Below are positions 26,462 through 35,669 of a stretch of 64,000 bases of DNA, piece by piece; the stretch's first letter is position 1, and every line of letters starts with the position of its first letter. Made by a program: the position numbers and the translations under genes. The notes under the pieces were generated by a model, which was not told the DNA's origin, made no database searches, and saw only the letters and a list, made by a program, of their open reading frames with translations. The stretch is from Goleter apudmare HA4340-LM2. GTDB lineage: Bacteria > Cyanobacteriota > Cyanobacteriia > Cyanobacteriales > Nostocaceae. The stretch spans positions 1-64,000 of the forward strand of contig JAHHHF010000076.1 in the NCBI GenBank assembly GCA_019359495.1, given 5' to 3'.

Positions 26462-27466
26462 CTATTCCCCAGTGCCAAACACTTCTCCTACGGTTAAACG
26501 GGTACCATTAACAAAATCCCATCCCAACTGAGGACGTTTACCAGCCAACTGCACCTCTCGTAACAGCAACAAACCGTCACCAGTTTGGACAATCGCGCCG
26601 ATTCCCTTGGCAATGCTGATCACTTCTCCCGGTCTACCCGATGTATTTGATAAATCAGGTAGTTTATGGTAAGATTCTTGTAGCTTTGCTGGTAAATCTT
26701 GAACGTAAGCAAAACCAAGGGGAGCGGTTGCTACAACTTTTATTTGCTGGTTACGAAAAGTCGCAGTACAGTTAGGATAGAAGCCCCTAAGCTGGTTGTG
26801 TAGCTGTACAGCACTTTTTGACCAATCTAAACCATAGTCTTGCTTCTGAATTAGAGGTGCATAAGTCGCTTCAGAGTTATCTTGAGGAATTGGTGTAACC
26901 TCTTGGCTTTTTAGCTTTAACAAAGTTTCCACCAACAAATCAGCACCTATTTCCGCTAGCCTCACCGCTAAATCTTGGGCGTTATCCAATAATCCAATGG
27001 GTGTAGTGGCTTTGAGCAGCATTGCTCCAGTATCCATCCCTGCATCCATTAACATGGTCGTGATCCCCGTTTCTGGTTCACCATTGTGTAGACACCACTG
27101 AATCGGAGCTGCACCCCGATACTTGGGCAAAATCGACCCATGTACATTAATGCAACCAAACTGTGGCATGTTTAAGATTTTTTGAGATAAAATCTGCCCA
27201 TAGGCAACAACGACGAAGAAATCTGCGTCTAATTGCCTGAGATTGGTTAGGGTCTGCGTGTCTTTTTTGACTCGCTCTGGTTGCCATACTGGCACACCAG
27301 CCGCAATAGCCAAGGTTTTTACTGGTGAAGGTGTGAGTTTATTTCCTCTTTCCCGGCGTTTATCTGGTTGGGTGACAACTGCCAAAACCTCAAAATCTGG
27401 ATGTTTCAGTAATTTTTCTAAAGTAGGAACCGCAAAGTGGGGAGTGCCAAAAAATACAATTTTCAT
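26462..27466 (-). CDS. fmt: Methionyl-tRNA formyltransferase
   Basis: Formylates the initiator methionyl-tRNA using 10-formyltetrahydrofolate. The 334-residue protein begins [20 protein letters not shown] and has the catalytic Asn-His pair in [20 protein letters not shown] and the catalytic aspartate in [12 protein letters not shown]. The C-terminal tRNA-binding domain contains [18 protein letters not shown]. Length is standard. def is not adjacent. Identification is secure. Confidence 0.96.
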   Translation of the reverse strand: MKIVFFGTPHFAVPTLEKLLKHPDFEVLAVVTQPDKRRERGNKLTPSPVKTLAIAAGVPVWQPERVKKDTQTLTNLRQLDADFFVVVAYGQILSQKILNMPQFGCINVHGSILPKYRGAAPIQWCLHNGEPETGITTMLMDAGMDTGAMLLKATTPIGLLDNAQDLAVRLAEIGADLLVETLLKLKSQEVTPIPQDNSEATYAPLIQKQDYGLDWSKSAVQLHNQLRGFYPNCTATFRNQQIKVVATAPLGFAYVQDLPAKLQESYHKLPDLSNTSGRPGEVISIAKGIGAIVQTGDGLLLLREVQLAGKRPQLGWDFVNGTRLTVGEVFGTGE

Positions 27467-28390
27467 CGCATGATCTTTAGGAGTGTGGACTCAATCAAAT
27501 ATAGAACCTTCTTCTGACCAAGGAGAAATAAAGGCTAAATAAGTCTAGTTAGTATGAGTTCACTATCATCTGAGAAATGAGAGCACAATTTCATCAACCT
27601 TTTTGAAATAAATTGCTGATTTGGTGCTAAAGTGTTGTGGTATTGGTGAAAGCAAAAGTTCCCTAATCAACTTACAATAAGTTAGCAAGCAGATAAGCTA
27701 GTAATCACTGCTCTCTCTTAGCTCTGGCTAACCAAACTTTTTGTCGATGTCTAAAGACAAGCCGTTTTGCATCTACCAGCTAGTTTAGTTTCTGTGTTTC
27801 CCCCGAATTCTATTATGGATGTTAACTGCATCTGTAAAAAAATATTGTAGTCTGGCAATCATAGTTAAACTGGTTGCATTTTCTACAATGTGGTAGATTT
27901 TAGCAGGCTCGAATTACTACGGTGGTGCGTCAAATTTGCTAGATTTTCAAATAACGCCTCAATTTTTCCGTAACCGTAGACTGTGCTGTCATAACACCTT
28001 AAGAGAGTTAGCTTTTCTTGAGACGAGTTTCAATAGCCCAGTAGACTGAGTCCTAAAAGTTATTAGTACTAAATGAGCATTACAAAGTCTCGTTTAGGGA
28101 TATTTTGTCTTCTAACGCGATTAGCTAAACAAGATTCGGGAGAATTCTGTTTTGTAGTGATGACTCGCTCTACCTGTATCAGGTTAATGATCACAGGTAT
28201 TTGTTCGATTCAGTAAAATTTACTAGTAACAAGTTAATTAAGATACTAAAGTTTTGTAAAAGATTGCTAAAATCAAGCGACCGATCTCGTTAAAACTTTT
28301 AGTTTCTTGTTATACATGTAATTATAGCCAGCCTCCATTGCTGCATAGGCTGTTCCTCACACAGCAACCGCCACTCTAGAGACTCAACAA
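27467..28390. other. 924-bp gene-free divergent region
   Basis: No coding region, tRNA or known RNA is recognised. It lies between divergent fmt and the exported 443-residue protein. It contains a 7-bp stem TACCTGT/ACAGGTA around 28174-28202 and, just before the downstream gene, a small hairpin at 28349-28365. Its length leaves room for a long leader or an unannotated RNA. Confidence 0.5.
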
Positions 28391-29722
28391 ATGCTTAAAC
28401 CTCTTTTGCTGTCAGGATGGTTCCGCGTGCGACCATTTCTCAAATACGTTGTAGTTGTGATACTAATTGCTCCCTTAGTAGGGGCTTCAAATCACTCTAC
28501 TTCGGCTAGGCAATCGCAAGTAGTAAAAAATACGTTCAATAACGGACAATCTGGCCCATTGTCAACAGGAGTGGCTACTTTTGCTGGTATGGATTTAGCT
28601 GAAATCTTAAAGGTAGCTAAAGATATCTCCGTAATTGGAGAATCTGACTCTGCGGTCATAGGAATAGCATCTGTTGAGGAATCGCAACTATTACAAGCGC
28701 ACAAAATTGAGTCTTTGGAAGCAGAAGCAAATGATCCCACAGATGATTCTCTACCGAGCAGCAATTTAGCTAATATTGGACTATTGGCAGCAGTTGAACT
28801 TGCACCATCTGTTCAACTGCCTGTGAGTGAAGAGAATTTAGTAGCTAGGTTGAGAGCTTCTAGGATTCAATCATTGTCAGGCAAAAATATTTCTCCCACC
28901 AGAAATTTGTCTATTGCTCAATCATTAGCAGCAAATCAAATTGGGCCGAATCTGAATCAACGACAACCAAATTTTGCGAACGAAATACCAGTTTCCGAAC
29001 TATCTGAAGCAGAACAAGCAGCACAAACAGATCCTCTAGGTAGTCCTCATCCAATTCCTTGGAAATGGATCACAGCTACTCAAGAGGCTATTGGTTCTCA
29101 GGGGGGTTCCGCAGTGCGCTACTACCGTAGTGTACCGGTGGTGTCTCCTGATGGGAAGTATGTTGTTTACAGCAGGGTGAAACTAGAAGTCAAACCCGAA
29201 ATGTACAACAGCCGCGTTACCAGTGTTTTGTTTGTCGAGGATAGACAAACTAAGAAGTTACGGGTAATTGCTTCCACTTCTGTTGTTAACGATCCCCTAT
29301 TGCAGGTTAAAGCAGCGTCAGAGGCAAGTGAAACCAATGGCACAATTGGGGTATTAGTTCCTGTGAGCTGGTCAGAAAAAGGCGATCGCTTTTTAGCACG
29401 GAAGTTTGAAGGTGTATTCAATACAGCCGAGGCGACAGATCATGCAGTGATTTGGGATCGGCATAAAAATCACGCCAACACTGTTGCGCCTGCTAGTAAA
29501 CAAGATGACCATGAAAGGATTGCGATTTTGTTAGGTTGGAGTAAAAGCCAACCCGATAACGTGATCTTCCGCACCGGGGAACTAGGGGAAGAAGATTGGC
29601 CCTTAGTGAATGTTAATAGTGATGGTAAAACCGTGACTACAAACGCCGATAGAGATCAGGCGATTACTTTCGGTGAAAAGATTACAGAAGTTTGGGCAGG
29701 ACCACAAGTCGCTTCTCGATAA
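28391..29722 (+). CDS. Exported conserved protein, beta-propeller-like C-terminus
   Basis: The 443-residue protein has an N-terminal membrane or signal segment (FLKYVVVVILIAPLVGASNH, about 17-36). A poorly structured, serine- and leucine-rich middle follows (about 60-200). The C-terminal half begins at PIPWKWITATQEA and contains YRSVPVVSPDGKYVVYSRVK and RFLARKFEGVFNTAEATDHA. Phrases such as VVSPDGKYVVYSR resemble a TolB/WD-type propeller blade, but I see too few blades to call it. It is probably anchored in or secreted across the inner membrane. No family name is recognised. It ends before a good terminator. Confidence 0.65.
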   Translation: MLKPLLLSGWFRVRPFLKYVVVVILIAPLVGASNHSTSARQSQVVKNTFNNGQSGPLSTGVATFAGMDLAEILKVAKDISVIGESDSAVIGIASVEESQLLQAHKIESLEAEANDPTDDSLPSSNLANIGLLAAVELAPSVQLPVSEENLVARLRASRIQSLSGKNISPTRNLSIAQSLAANQIGPNLNQRQPNFANEIPVSELSEAEQAAQTDPLGSPHPIPWKWITATQEAIGSQGGSAVRYYRSVPVVSPDGKYVVYSRVKLEVKPEMYNSRVTSVLFVEDRQTKKLRVIASTSVVNDPLLQVKAASEASETNGTIGVLVPVSWSEKGDRFLARKFEGVFNTAEATDHAVIWDRHKNHANTVAPASKQDDHERIAILLGWSKSQPDNVIFRTGELGEEDWPLVNVNSDGKTVTTNADRDQAITFGEKITEVWAGPQVASR

Positions 29723-29744
29723 TTCATATGATATTTCTCAAAAT

Positions 29745-29782
29745 CCCGTTGTTGGTTATGCCTGACAACGGGAAATTTTTTT
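29745..29782 (+). terminator. Rho-independent terminator
   Basis: CCCGTTGT at 29745-29752 pairs with ACAACGGG at 29765-29772 and is followed by AAATTTTTTT. It ends the transcript of the 443-residue exported protein, whose stop is 23 bp upstream. Confidence 0.85.
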
Positions 29783-29902
29783 ATGGGGAATTGGGAATGG
29801 GAAAGAGTAGCAAAGAGTCGTATGATTTCAAAATAAGTTCTAATTTTGAGACTAAAACTCATATCTTTTGACTAGTGATGCCAATATTTATGAGGAATCA
29901 AG

Positions 29903-30415
29903 ATGATTGAAAATGCTGTTCCTATCTCGACACTCTTCATTGGATTGAATGGTCTGACGGGTTTTGCTCTCTCCTACATTGCCGCAGATGAACGGGTGAA
30001 AACCAGAGTTTGGCATGGTGAATCTAGGGAAGATGTGACTCAACAGCCTGATCCCTTGGCGAATCCTAATGCTTGGGCGGCTAGCGTGGAAAACATGACG
30101 CAAAAAATGTTCCCTAATGCTGGCAAGGATAATGGGTTACTGCAACGGAAGATTCGCGCTCATGGAAATTTTGCGGAGTATGTGCCGCATGGATTGCTGT
30201 TTGTGTTAGCACTGGAATTAATACAAACACAGACATGGTTGGTGTGGCTTGTCGGTAGTTTGTTGACAGTTGCTCGTGTTGCTCATGCATGGGGTCTGAT
30301 TAAGACTTATGGCCCTTCTCCTGGAAGAGCAATTGGTTTTTTTCTCACTTGGTTTGTATATTTGGTTGGGAGTTCAGCCTGCATCTATTACGGCTTGAAG
30401 TCTATAATCTCGTGA
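29903..30415 (+). CDS. MAPEG family membrane protein
   Basis: A 170-residue, four-helix membrane protein of the MAPEG family (membrane-associated proteins in eicosanoid and glutathione metabolism). The signature RKIRAHGNFAEYVPHGLLFV is at about 94-113; helices are at about 8-26, 108-124, 128-146 and 150-168. Between helix 1 and the signature is a loop of some 60 residues (PLANPNAWAASVENMTQKM), longer than in classic MAPEG enzymes. Bacterial members may have glutathione transferase or peroxidase activity, but the substrate is unknown. GAGGA six bases before the ATG supports this start. Confidence 0.85.
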   Translation: MIENAVPISTLFIGLNGLTGFALSYIAADERVKTRVWHGESREDVTQQPDPLANPNAWAASVENMTQKMFPNAGKDNGLLQRKIRAHGNFAEYVPHGLLFVLALELIQTQTWLVWLVGSLLTVARVAHAWGLIKTYGPSPGRAIGFFLTWFVYLVGSSACIYYGLKSIIS

Positions 30416-30523
30416 TGTTTGCCTAATCTAGCAGTGGTAGAAGTGAGTAATGAGTTTGAATGGAGTTATACTCCAAAGCCACCGACACCCCTAGAAACAA
30501 TTCATGTGTCACCAAAAATAAAA

Positions 30524-30835
30524 CTACAGTGATTGCTCAGTGCTTTCTAATTCAGGCTCTGGCGTAGCTTCAGTTTCCTTCACTCGCCGAATCGGCAAAT
30601 TGGCAATCAAAGCGGTAGTCCGTTGATTGCTTTCTAAAGAAAACTCTAAACCTTCGGTATCAACTTCCACATAGCGACAAACAATCTCTAGAATTTCTTG
30701 CCGCATTTTTTCTAATGTTTGAGGATCTAAGTCAGCACGATCATGAGCAATCACTAATTGCAGGCGACGTTTAACATGAGTGCGACTGGTGTCAGGGGGG
30801 CGATTAAAAAGTCGTTCTAGAAGTTCGAGAATCAT
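30524..30835 (-). CDS. minE: Cell division topological specificity factor MinE
   Basis: Stimulates the MinD ATPase and drives MinCD away from mid-cell. The 103-residue protein begins [19 protein letters not shown], includes the anti-MinCD helix region [19 protein letters not shown]-type sequence (here [18 protein letters not shown]) and the C-terminal dimer domain ([20 protein letters not shown]). It is the last gene of minC-minD-minE, 33 bp after minD. Confidence 0.93.
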   Translation of the reverse strand: MILELLERLFNRPPDTSRTHVKRRLQLVIAHDRADLDPQTLEKMRQEILEIVCRYVEVDTEGLEFSLESNQRTTALIANLPIRRVKETEATPEPELESTEQSL

Positions 30836-30868
30836 TGCAAATAAGTCTGCACAGACGGAAAAGTGAAG

Positions 30869-31675
30869 TTAAACAATCTTAGTCCACAACAACCTTCTCA
30901 GGCGGCTAAAGATATTGTTGTGAGATGAGTCCAGCTCAAGAAAATCCACTGTTTCCCCTTCCAATCTCCGAGCAATGTTCTCAAAGGCTGTAGCAGCTAA
31001 AGATGGGGTATCCGATAATACTAAAGGCTCGCCGCGATTAGTAGAGACAATCACGCGCTCATCGTCAGGGATAACCCCGATTAGGGGAATGGCGAGGAGT
31101 TCCTGAACATCTTGCACAGACATCATATCATTTGCCCGTACCATTGCTGGTCTGATGCGGTTAATAATCAGATGAATGCGCTTAATGCCTTGTGCTTCTA
31201 ATAATCCGACTACCCGGTCAGCATCACGAACAGCAGAAATTTCTGGTGTGGTGACAATTAAAGCTTCTTTGGCGGGGGCGATCGCATTTTTAAACCCCAT
31301 TTCAATCCCGGCGGGGCTGTCGATGATCACGTACTGGTATTTTTGCGCTAGGGCGTTGACCAATAACTTCATCTGATCGGGGGTGACTGATTCTTTGGCG
31401 CGATTTTGGGCGGCTGGTAGCAGGACGAGATTGGGTTGTCGTTTATCTTTGACCAATGCTTGTTCTAAACGGCACTCTCTTGCTAAGACTTCCACTGCTG
31501 TATAAACAATGCGGTTTTCTAGCCCTAGCAACAAATCTAAATTTCTCAGCCCAAAATCCGCATCAACTAAGGCCACTTGACGCCCAATTTTGGCTATAGC
31601 CATGCCTAGGTTTGCGGAAACTGTGGTTTTACCCACTCCTCCTTTACCGGAGGTAATTACAATAATGCGAGTCAT
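30869..31675 (-). CDS. minD: Septum site-determining ATPase MinD
   Basis: Membrane-cycling ATPase that recruits MinC and thereby limits where FtsZ rings form. The 268-residue protein has the deviant Walker A motif SGKGGVGKTT at 8-17, switch I region DADFGLRNLDLLLGLENRI and switch II VIIDSPAGIEMG. The C-terminal amphipathic helix (NIFSRLRRLLWTKIV) is the membrane-targeting sequence. It lies 44 bp after minC and 33 bp before minE on the minus strand. Confidence 0.96.
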   Translation of the reverse strand: MTRIIVITSGKGGVGKTTVSANLGMAIAKIGRQVALVDADFGLRNLDLLLGLENRIVYTAVEVLARECRLEQALVKDKRQPNLVLLPAAQNRAKESVTPDQMKLLVNALAQKYQYVIIDSPAGIEMGFKNAIAPAKEALIVTTPEISAVRDADRVVGLLEAQGIKRIHLIINRIRPAMVRANDMMSVQDVQELLAIPLIGVIPDDERVIVSTNRGEPLVLSDTPSLAATAFENIARRLEGETVDFLELDSSHNNIFSRLRRLLWTKIV

Positions 31676-31719
31676 GATGGAAACGCGCTCGGTTAGGGTT
31701 CAGGGATTATAGTAAATTT

Positions 31720-32796
31720 TTATGGCTCCAGATTCATCCTGCTGAATTGGCTTCGGGAAAAATCAATCGCCCTGGTGATGCGGATGCCTTCCGGCGTCAC
31801 ATGCGCTACTTCTGGAGAAAACTGCAACGGTGATTTCTCTGGTGCCCTGGCGACAGCATCTGCGATCCGCAATTGGGTTGGTTCCATTTGCAAGGCCATA
31901 ATCAGACACTCACTGTTGCCAAGAGCGCCGGCATGAGCAACTCCTCGTAGACGACCCCAAACTAAAATATCTCCATCTGCCACTACGATACCACCTGGAT
32001 TTAAATCCCCCAAAATAATCACAGTTCCAGGGTGACGAATTTCTACACCAGAACGCACGGTCATTTCTAGATAGAGGGCATCTGCGGGGGCTTGGGGAGT
32101 AACTTTAGACACAGAACTTAAGGAAGTTTCTGGCTGTAGTTGTTCTACAGAATAGCCGGATGAGACAGCAGCGATCGCTGTTTGACGCCGACTAGTAGCT
32201 ACAGATTTTAGCTGAAGTTGGACTTCAGTCAAGACCTCGCTGAGTTGTTGTAGTTGTCTGGTATCCAACAAGCGGTCTTGGGCGAGCAGATTTACTGGTG
32301 TATTGGCACGACGAAAGCGATCGCCTGCTTGTAAGCGCTGTCTGATTTGTTGCTCAATTTCATCCCAACTGAATTCTGCCGCAGATACTTGAGATTCTGT
32401 GGGCAAAATTAAGCATAGTTTTCCTCCCTCAGTTTTAAACTGGACTTGGACATGTTTGTTGACCCTATTTTCTGGTGATAATGGCTCCAGGGTATTTAAA
32501 TCAGCCAGTGTCGAAATTGCATCGATATCAGGGACGAAAGTATGAGTATCTGCTTCAATGGGAGGAGCAATTAACTCAACAACATCAATGATCGCCGATG
32601 ATTCTAACTCAGGAGGCGCAGGATGGGACTGTAAATAAAGCAGGACAGAATTTAGCTCGGCATCAGGCAAAATAGAATTTGAGTCAAAATCAGCATCGAT
32701 AGAATTTACCTCGACATGAGAATCGGTAGGTGTTAACTCTGCATCAGGAAGTGCAGAAGTTGATTCTAAATCAGGGGTAGCAGGATCAGAAGTCAT
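31720..32796 (-). CDS. minC: Septum formation inhibitor MinC
   Basis: Inhibits FtsZ polymerisation where MinD places it. From the ATG at 32796 it has 358 residues. The first ~110 are an acidic, low-complexity region rich in PDAEL- and PDLES-like phrases, typical of the long cyanobacterial MinC N-terminus. An FtsZ-interacting domain follows (VQVQFKTEGGKLCLILPT, then SWDEIEQQIRQRLQAGDRF). The C-terminal beta-helix dimer domain is clear (VRSGVEIRHPGTVIILGDLN, GGIVVADGDILVWGRLRG). The open frame reaches a TTG at 32823, nine codons earlier; the ATG is preferred. It follows the sugar acid kinase gene by about 50 bp. Confidence 0.92.
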   Translation of the reverse strand: MTSDPATPDLESTSALPDAELTPTDSHVEVNSIDADFDSNSILPDAELNSVLLYLQSHPAPPELESSAIIDVVELIAPPIEADTHTFVPDIDAISTLADLNTLEPLSPENRVNKHVQVQFKTEGGKLCLILPTESQVSAAEFSWDEIEQQIRQRLQAGDRFRRANTPVNLLAQDRLLDTRQLQQLSEVLTEVQLQLKSVATSRRQTAIAAVSSGYSVEQLQPETSLSSVSKVTPQAPADALYLEMTVRSGVEIRHPGTVIILGDLNPGGIVVADGDILVWGRLRGVAHAGALGNSECLIMALQMEPTQLRIADAVARAPEKSPLQFSPEVAHVTPEGIRITRAIDFSRSQFSRMNLEP

Positions 32797-32847
32797 GCAG
32801 CACCAGCCAAAGGAAGCGAACAATCTGAGTAATAGAGGCGTAAAATT

Positions 32848-34179
32848 TTACGTCTGGGTTTTGGTTAATCTTCGATAAATTGTACCTAAAGCATCGGCAT
32901 CGCCCACATTACCTGGAAACAGCACTACTGGCAAGTTGGGAAACTGCGGATGATCAGAGGGTGTTAAAATCATTGAACATCCAGCTAAGATTTGACCAAG
33001 TAACCGAGCAGAAGTTAAAGCCAGTCCAGTACTCAAGACATCGTTTGATGTGATCCCGCCTTTGCTGATTAAGAATCCTATCTCAGATGGTAAACCTTGC
33101 ACAATCTCCATCAATAAACTTGAAACTTTTGTACCAAAATACAACCGTGTTTTCACATCATTAAAAGTTAGTTCCTGACGACTGGTATAAACCACTGGTG
33201 TTTTACCTGCATCATGTATTGAGTAGATATTTTCTAATACTTCGGTTAGCAGTGTAGCAGATTGGTCTGCACCATCATCCAGTAAGCGGGATACGTTCAC
33301 TTCTACCCCCACTGTCCCTTCTACTTGCAACAAAGCCGTCAACTGTTGTGTTGTCTTTTTAACATGGGAACCAACAATCACTGCACCTGGTTTACCACCA
33401 CGGACATACTCTGCCATATTTTCGGCGGCGATGGGTTGGGGCGGTAAAGCTGCCAAAGCAGTTAAAATGCTGGCAGCAGAGCGAAACAAAAATCGTTTCC
33501 CTTGACTAGCGGCGGCTAACAAGTCTACAGCAAAGCGGTTCAGGTCAGCTTGAGTTTCACTATCCACCACTGCACACTGATGATCACTAAGTTGCAACAA
33601 CCGTTCTAGACTACCTGAGCGGATATCGGGGAGTAAAAATCTTGCTACTGCTTCGGCGCTGATTCGCCCTTGAGTTTTTTCTTCTACATACTTAGGCAAA
33701 TAACTGTGATAGTAGCTGAAGACAGAATCACGGGCAAACTCAGTTTCATGCACTGGGGTAGGCACGCCATCAATAATTAGGTAATGTATGCTGTCGCGGG
33801 TGATGCGTCCGCCCTCAAAAAACGCTGGAACCAGGAAGTGAGCATCAAATGGCCCTAGTTCTGCGGCAATGACATCAGTTTCAATGGGATAATGTCCGCG
33901 CAAAGTAGAATCAGAACGACTGACAATGATAAAGTCATGAATTTCTGCCGCTTTTAAGGCGATTTTTAAGTTTTGGCAAACTTCTTTGGTAACAGATGCG
34001 GCTGCTTCTGGAGTCAGAGAACGTGTATTAGTCAGTACAAAGAAAATCGGCGAATCATCCTGCAACCCGATGCATAAAGTGTTTACATCCCAGTGCATCA
34101 GCAGCAAACAGCTGTGGACTGTTTGAGAACCCGTAGGGTCATCATCCAGGACGATGATTTTTGGTTTGTTATTTGTCAT
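32848..34179 (-). CDS. Four-carbon acid sugar kinase family protein
   Basis: A 443-residue member of the DUF1537/OtnK-DtnK family, ATP-dependent kinases of four-carbon sugar acids such as erythronate and threonate. The N-terminal substrate domain has IIVLDDDPTGSQTVHSCLLL and SRSDSTLRGHYPIETDVI. The C-terminal nucleotide domain contains LISKGGITSNDVLSTGLAL and VLFPGNVGDADALGTIYR. The usual partner genes (epimerase, decarboxylase) are absent; instead it lies just upstream of minCDE in the same direction. The true substrate is unknown. The start codon and the first six codons (MTNNKP) fall within an AAATAAC-type repeat stretch. Confidence 0.85.
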   Translation of the reverse strand: MTNNKPKIIVLDDDPTGSQTVHSCLLLMHWDVNTLCIGLQDDSPIFFVLTNTRSLTPEAAASVTKEVCQNLKIALKAAEIHDFIIVSRSDSTLRGHYPIETDVIAAELGPFDAHFLVPAFFEGGRITRDSIHYLIIDGVPTPVHETEFARDSVFSYYHSYLPKYVEEKTQGRISAEAVARFLLPDIRSGSLERLLQLSDHQCAVVDSETQADLNRFAVDLLAAASQGKRFLFRSAASILTALAALPPQPIAAENMAEYVRGGKPGAVIVGSHVKKTTQQLTALLQVEGTVGVEVNVSRLLDDGADQSATLLTEVLENIYSIHDAGKTPVVYTSRQELTFNDVKTRLYFGTKVSSLLMEIVQGLPSEIGFLISKGGITSNDVLSTGLALTSARLLGQILAGCSMILTPSDHPQFPNLPVVLFPGNVGDADALGTIYRRLTKTQT

Positions 34180-34240
34180 TTGTTATTTGTTTTTTGGTAG
34201 AGACGTTGCAGTAGAGATGTTGCAATGCAACGTCTCTACA
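34161..34240. repeat. AAATAAC-type repeat and GTAGAGACGTTGCA palindrome
   Basis: Read on the minus strand, 34161-34192 contains several imperfect ACAAATAAC units that overlap the start of the kinase gene. At 34197-34239 is a palindromic repeat: GTAGAGACGTTGCA is followed by a second partial copy and the inverse TGCAACGTCTCTAC. The left arm, read on the minus strand, supplies the TAG stop (34236-34238) of the upstream membrane-protein gene. Such GTAGAGACG palindromes are widespread in cyanobacterial intergenic DNA. Confidence 0.75.
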
Positions 34241-34922
34241 ACTCCCCTTGGTGCAATTTTCTGATTTGGGCTTGCACATCCAGGGCAATCTGCAATGATT
34301 GATTTAAAAGTTGAGCATATTCGCCTGCCTGACTACTAAGTTGTAAGGTTTGCAGATTGGCTAGATTATTGACAAACAACTCTTGATTATTAGCAAGCAA
34401 CTTTTTATTATCCCGTAAAATTCGTTCAGTTTTCAAAGCACGGACTAAATCTTCTCTAATTAGTTGTAGGGCGGCGATGACTTGTTCGCGGTCATTGATA
34501 CTGCTTTCTATATTGCCAGATGTTGCGAGTTGGTCGTGAACATCTATGGCTTGCACCACTTGATGATATTGATCAACTTCATCTAAAAGTATGGTCAGTG
34601 CATGGGGACAGGTTTGGCGACGCCATAGCGATCGCCCAATGAAGACTGCGATCGGTACTAAAATTAATAAAAGTATTCCTAGTTTAATAGAAGAACCAAT
34701 TACTGGTCTAATGATAAAGGCGTAAATAAAACCCACAATTATCGGGGTTAAAGCCAACGCCACCAGTCCTTCACTCATCAAGAACCCCAATCGCTTTTGA
34801 CGATCTGCCAAAATTGAAGGACGAAAAACGTCTTCTGGATCAAACCCAGTCAAGCGTCTCAGTTCTCCCTTACTAATTTCCAAGCCTACTAAGTCCGGCT
34901 GCACTGGTCGACACTCCTTCAT
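34236..34922 (-). CDS. Two-helix membrane protein of unknown function
   Basis: The 228-residue protein starts with a soluble segment (EISKGELRRLTGFDPEDVF), has two adjacent hydrophobic helices at about 52-72 (GLVALALTPIIVGFIYAFII) and 78-96 (IKLGILLLILVPIAVFIGRS), and then a long helical cytoplasmic region (100-228) with heptad character (TERILRDNKKLLANNQELFV). It resembles uncharacterised cyanobacterial proteins but I cannot name a family. It is the first gene of the unit that continues into the sugar acid kinase and minCDE. Its stop codon is provided by a palindromic repeat. Confidence 0.65.
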   Translation of the reverse strand: MKECRPVQPDLVGLEISKGELRRLTGFDPEDVFRPSILADRQKRLGFLMSEGLVALALTPIIVGFIYAFIIRPVIGSSIKLGILLLILVPIAVFIGRSLWRRQTCPHALTILLDEVDQYHQVVQAIDVHDQLATSGNIESSINDREQVIAALQLIREDLVRALKTERILRDNKKLLANNQELFVNNLANLQTLQLSSQAGEYAQLLNQSLQIALDVQAQIRKLHQGEL

Positions 34923-34967
34923 GCAAAAAAACTATAACCCCTTTTCATGATTCAGTTTTTCACTGAT

Positions 34968-35669
34968 TCACCTTTGCAAACTCAAAGTAACCAGGGTCTT
35001 TAAATCTGGTACTGTTAAGTCATCTTGAGCATCTGTTGGTACAGCCGCACCAACTCCTATTTGACCTGCTTTCCGGTTTACCCAGACTGTTGATAAGCCC
35101 AAAGATTTGGCTGCAACTATATCATGGTAAATACTGCCTGCAATATGTAATATATGATTCAATGGTTGGTTGATTCTAGTAATTGCAACCCTGAAGTTAT
35201 TGAGAGCAGGTTTGTAGCTTTTTACCTGCTCTGCGGTGATGATTTGGTCAAATTCAACCTCTAAATGTTTTGCCGAGTCAGCAAAGAGGTCATCATCTAC
35301 ATTGGAGATAATTACCAGTTGATACTTTTGCTTGAGAGATTTCAGCGCCTCAACTGTATCAGGAAACGGTAGCCAATACTGAATGGAGTCAGCGAGTGAA
35401 TTGAGTTCTTTAGTGGTTGGCTCAAAACCAAATCTTTCACCAAACTTCTCAACTACTCTGCCTAAAACTTCTCGATACTTGATGTATTCTCCCTGCTGGA
35501 TTTCTGCCTCAAATTCAGCAAAAAGTTGCAAAATTTGCTTATGATCAACTACGTTAACATTGTGAGCAAGCAGCAGTCGCTGGATTGCTCCCAAGATACC
35601 ACTTTCCCAATCGATTAGGGTGCCGTAACAATCAAAAGTTAAAGTCTTGTACTGATTCAAGTCAATCAA
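34968..35669 (-). CDS. HAD superfamily hydrolase, haloacid dehalogenase type II
   Basis: The 233-residue protein has HAD motif I FDCYGTLIDWESGI (nucleophile aspartate in TFDCYGTL), motif II around VIISNVDDDLF, the lysine in QVKSYKPALNNF, and motif III/IV HIAGSIYHDIVAAKSLGLST. The arrangement is that of L-2-haloacid dehalogenase-like (type II) proteins. The usual aspartate pair of motif IV is partly kept (YHDIVAAK). A house-cleaning phosphatase or dehalogenase role is possible; the substrate is unknown. Confidence 0.88.
   Translation of the reverse strand: MIDLNQYKTLTFDCYGTLIDWESGILGAIQRLLLAHNVNVVDHKQILQLFAEFEAEIQQGEYIKYREVLGRVVEKFGERFGFEPTTKELNSLADSIQYWLPFPDTVEALKSLKQKYQLVIISNVDDDLFADSAKHLEVEFDQIITAEQVKSYKPALNNFRVAITRINQPLNHILHIAGSIYHDIVAAKSLGLSTVWVNRKAGQIGVGAAVPTDAQDDLTVPDLKTLVTLSLQR

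Noticed and set aside
28349-28365. GCTGT/ACAGC hairpin with a TCCTCAC loop, reminiscent of the Yfr1 core (ACTCCTCACAC)
   Set aside because: The conserved Yfr1 core is unpaired and longer, and no terminator follows; the hairpin lies 25 bp before a start codon and is more likely a leader feature or chance.
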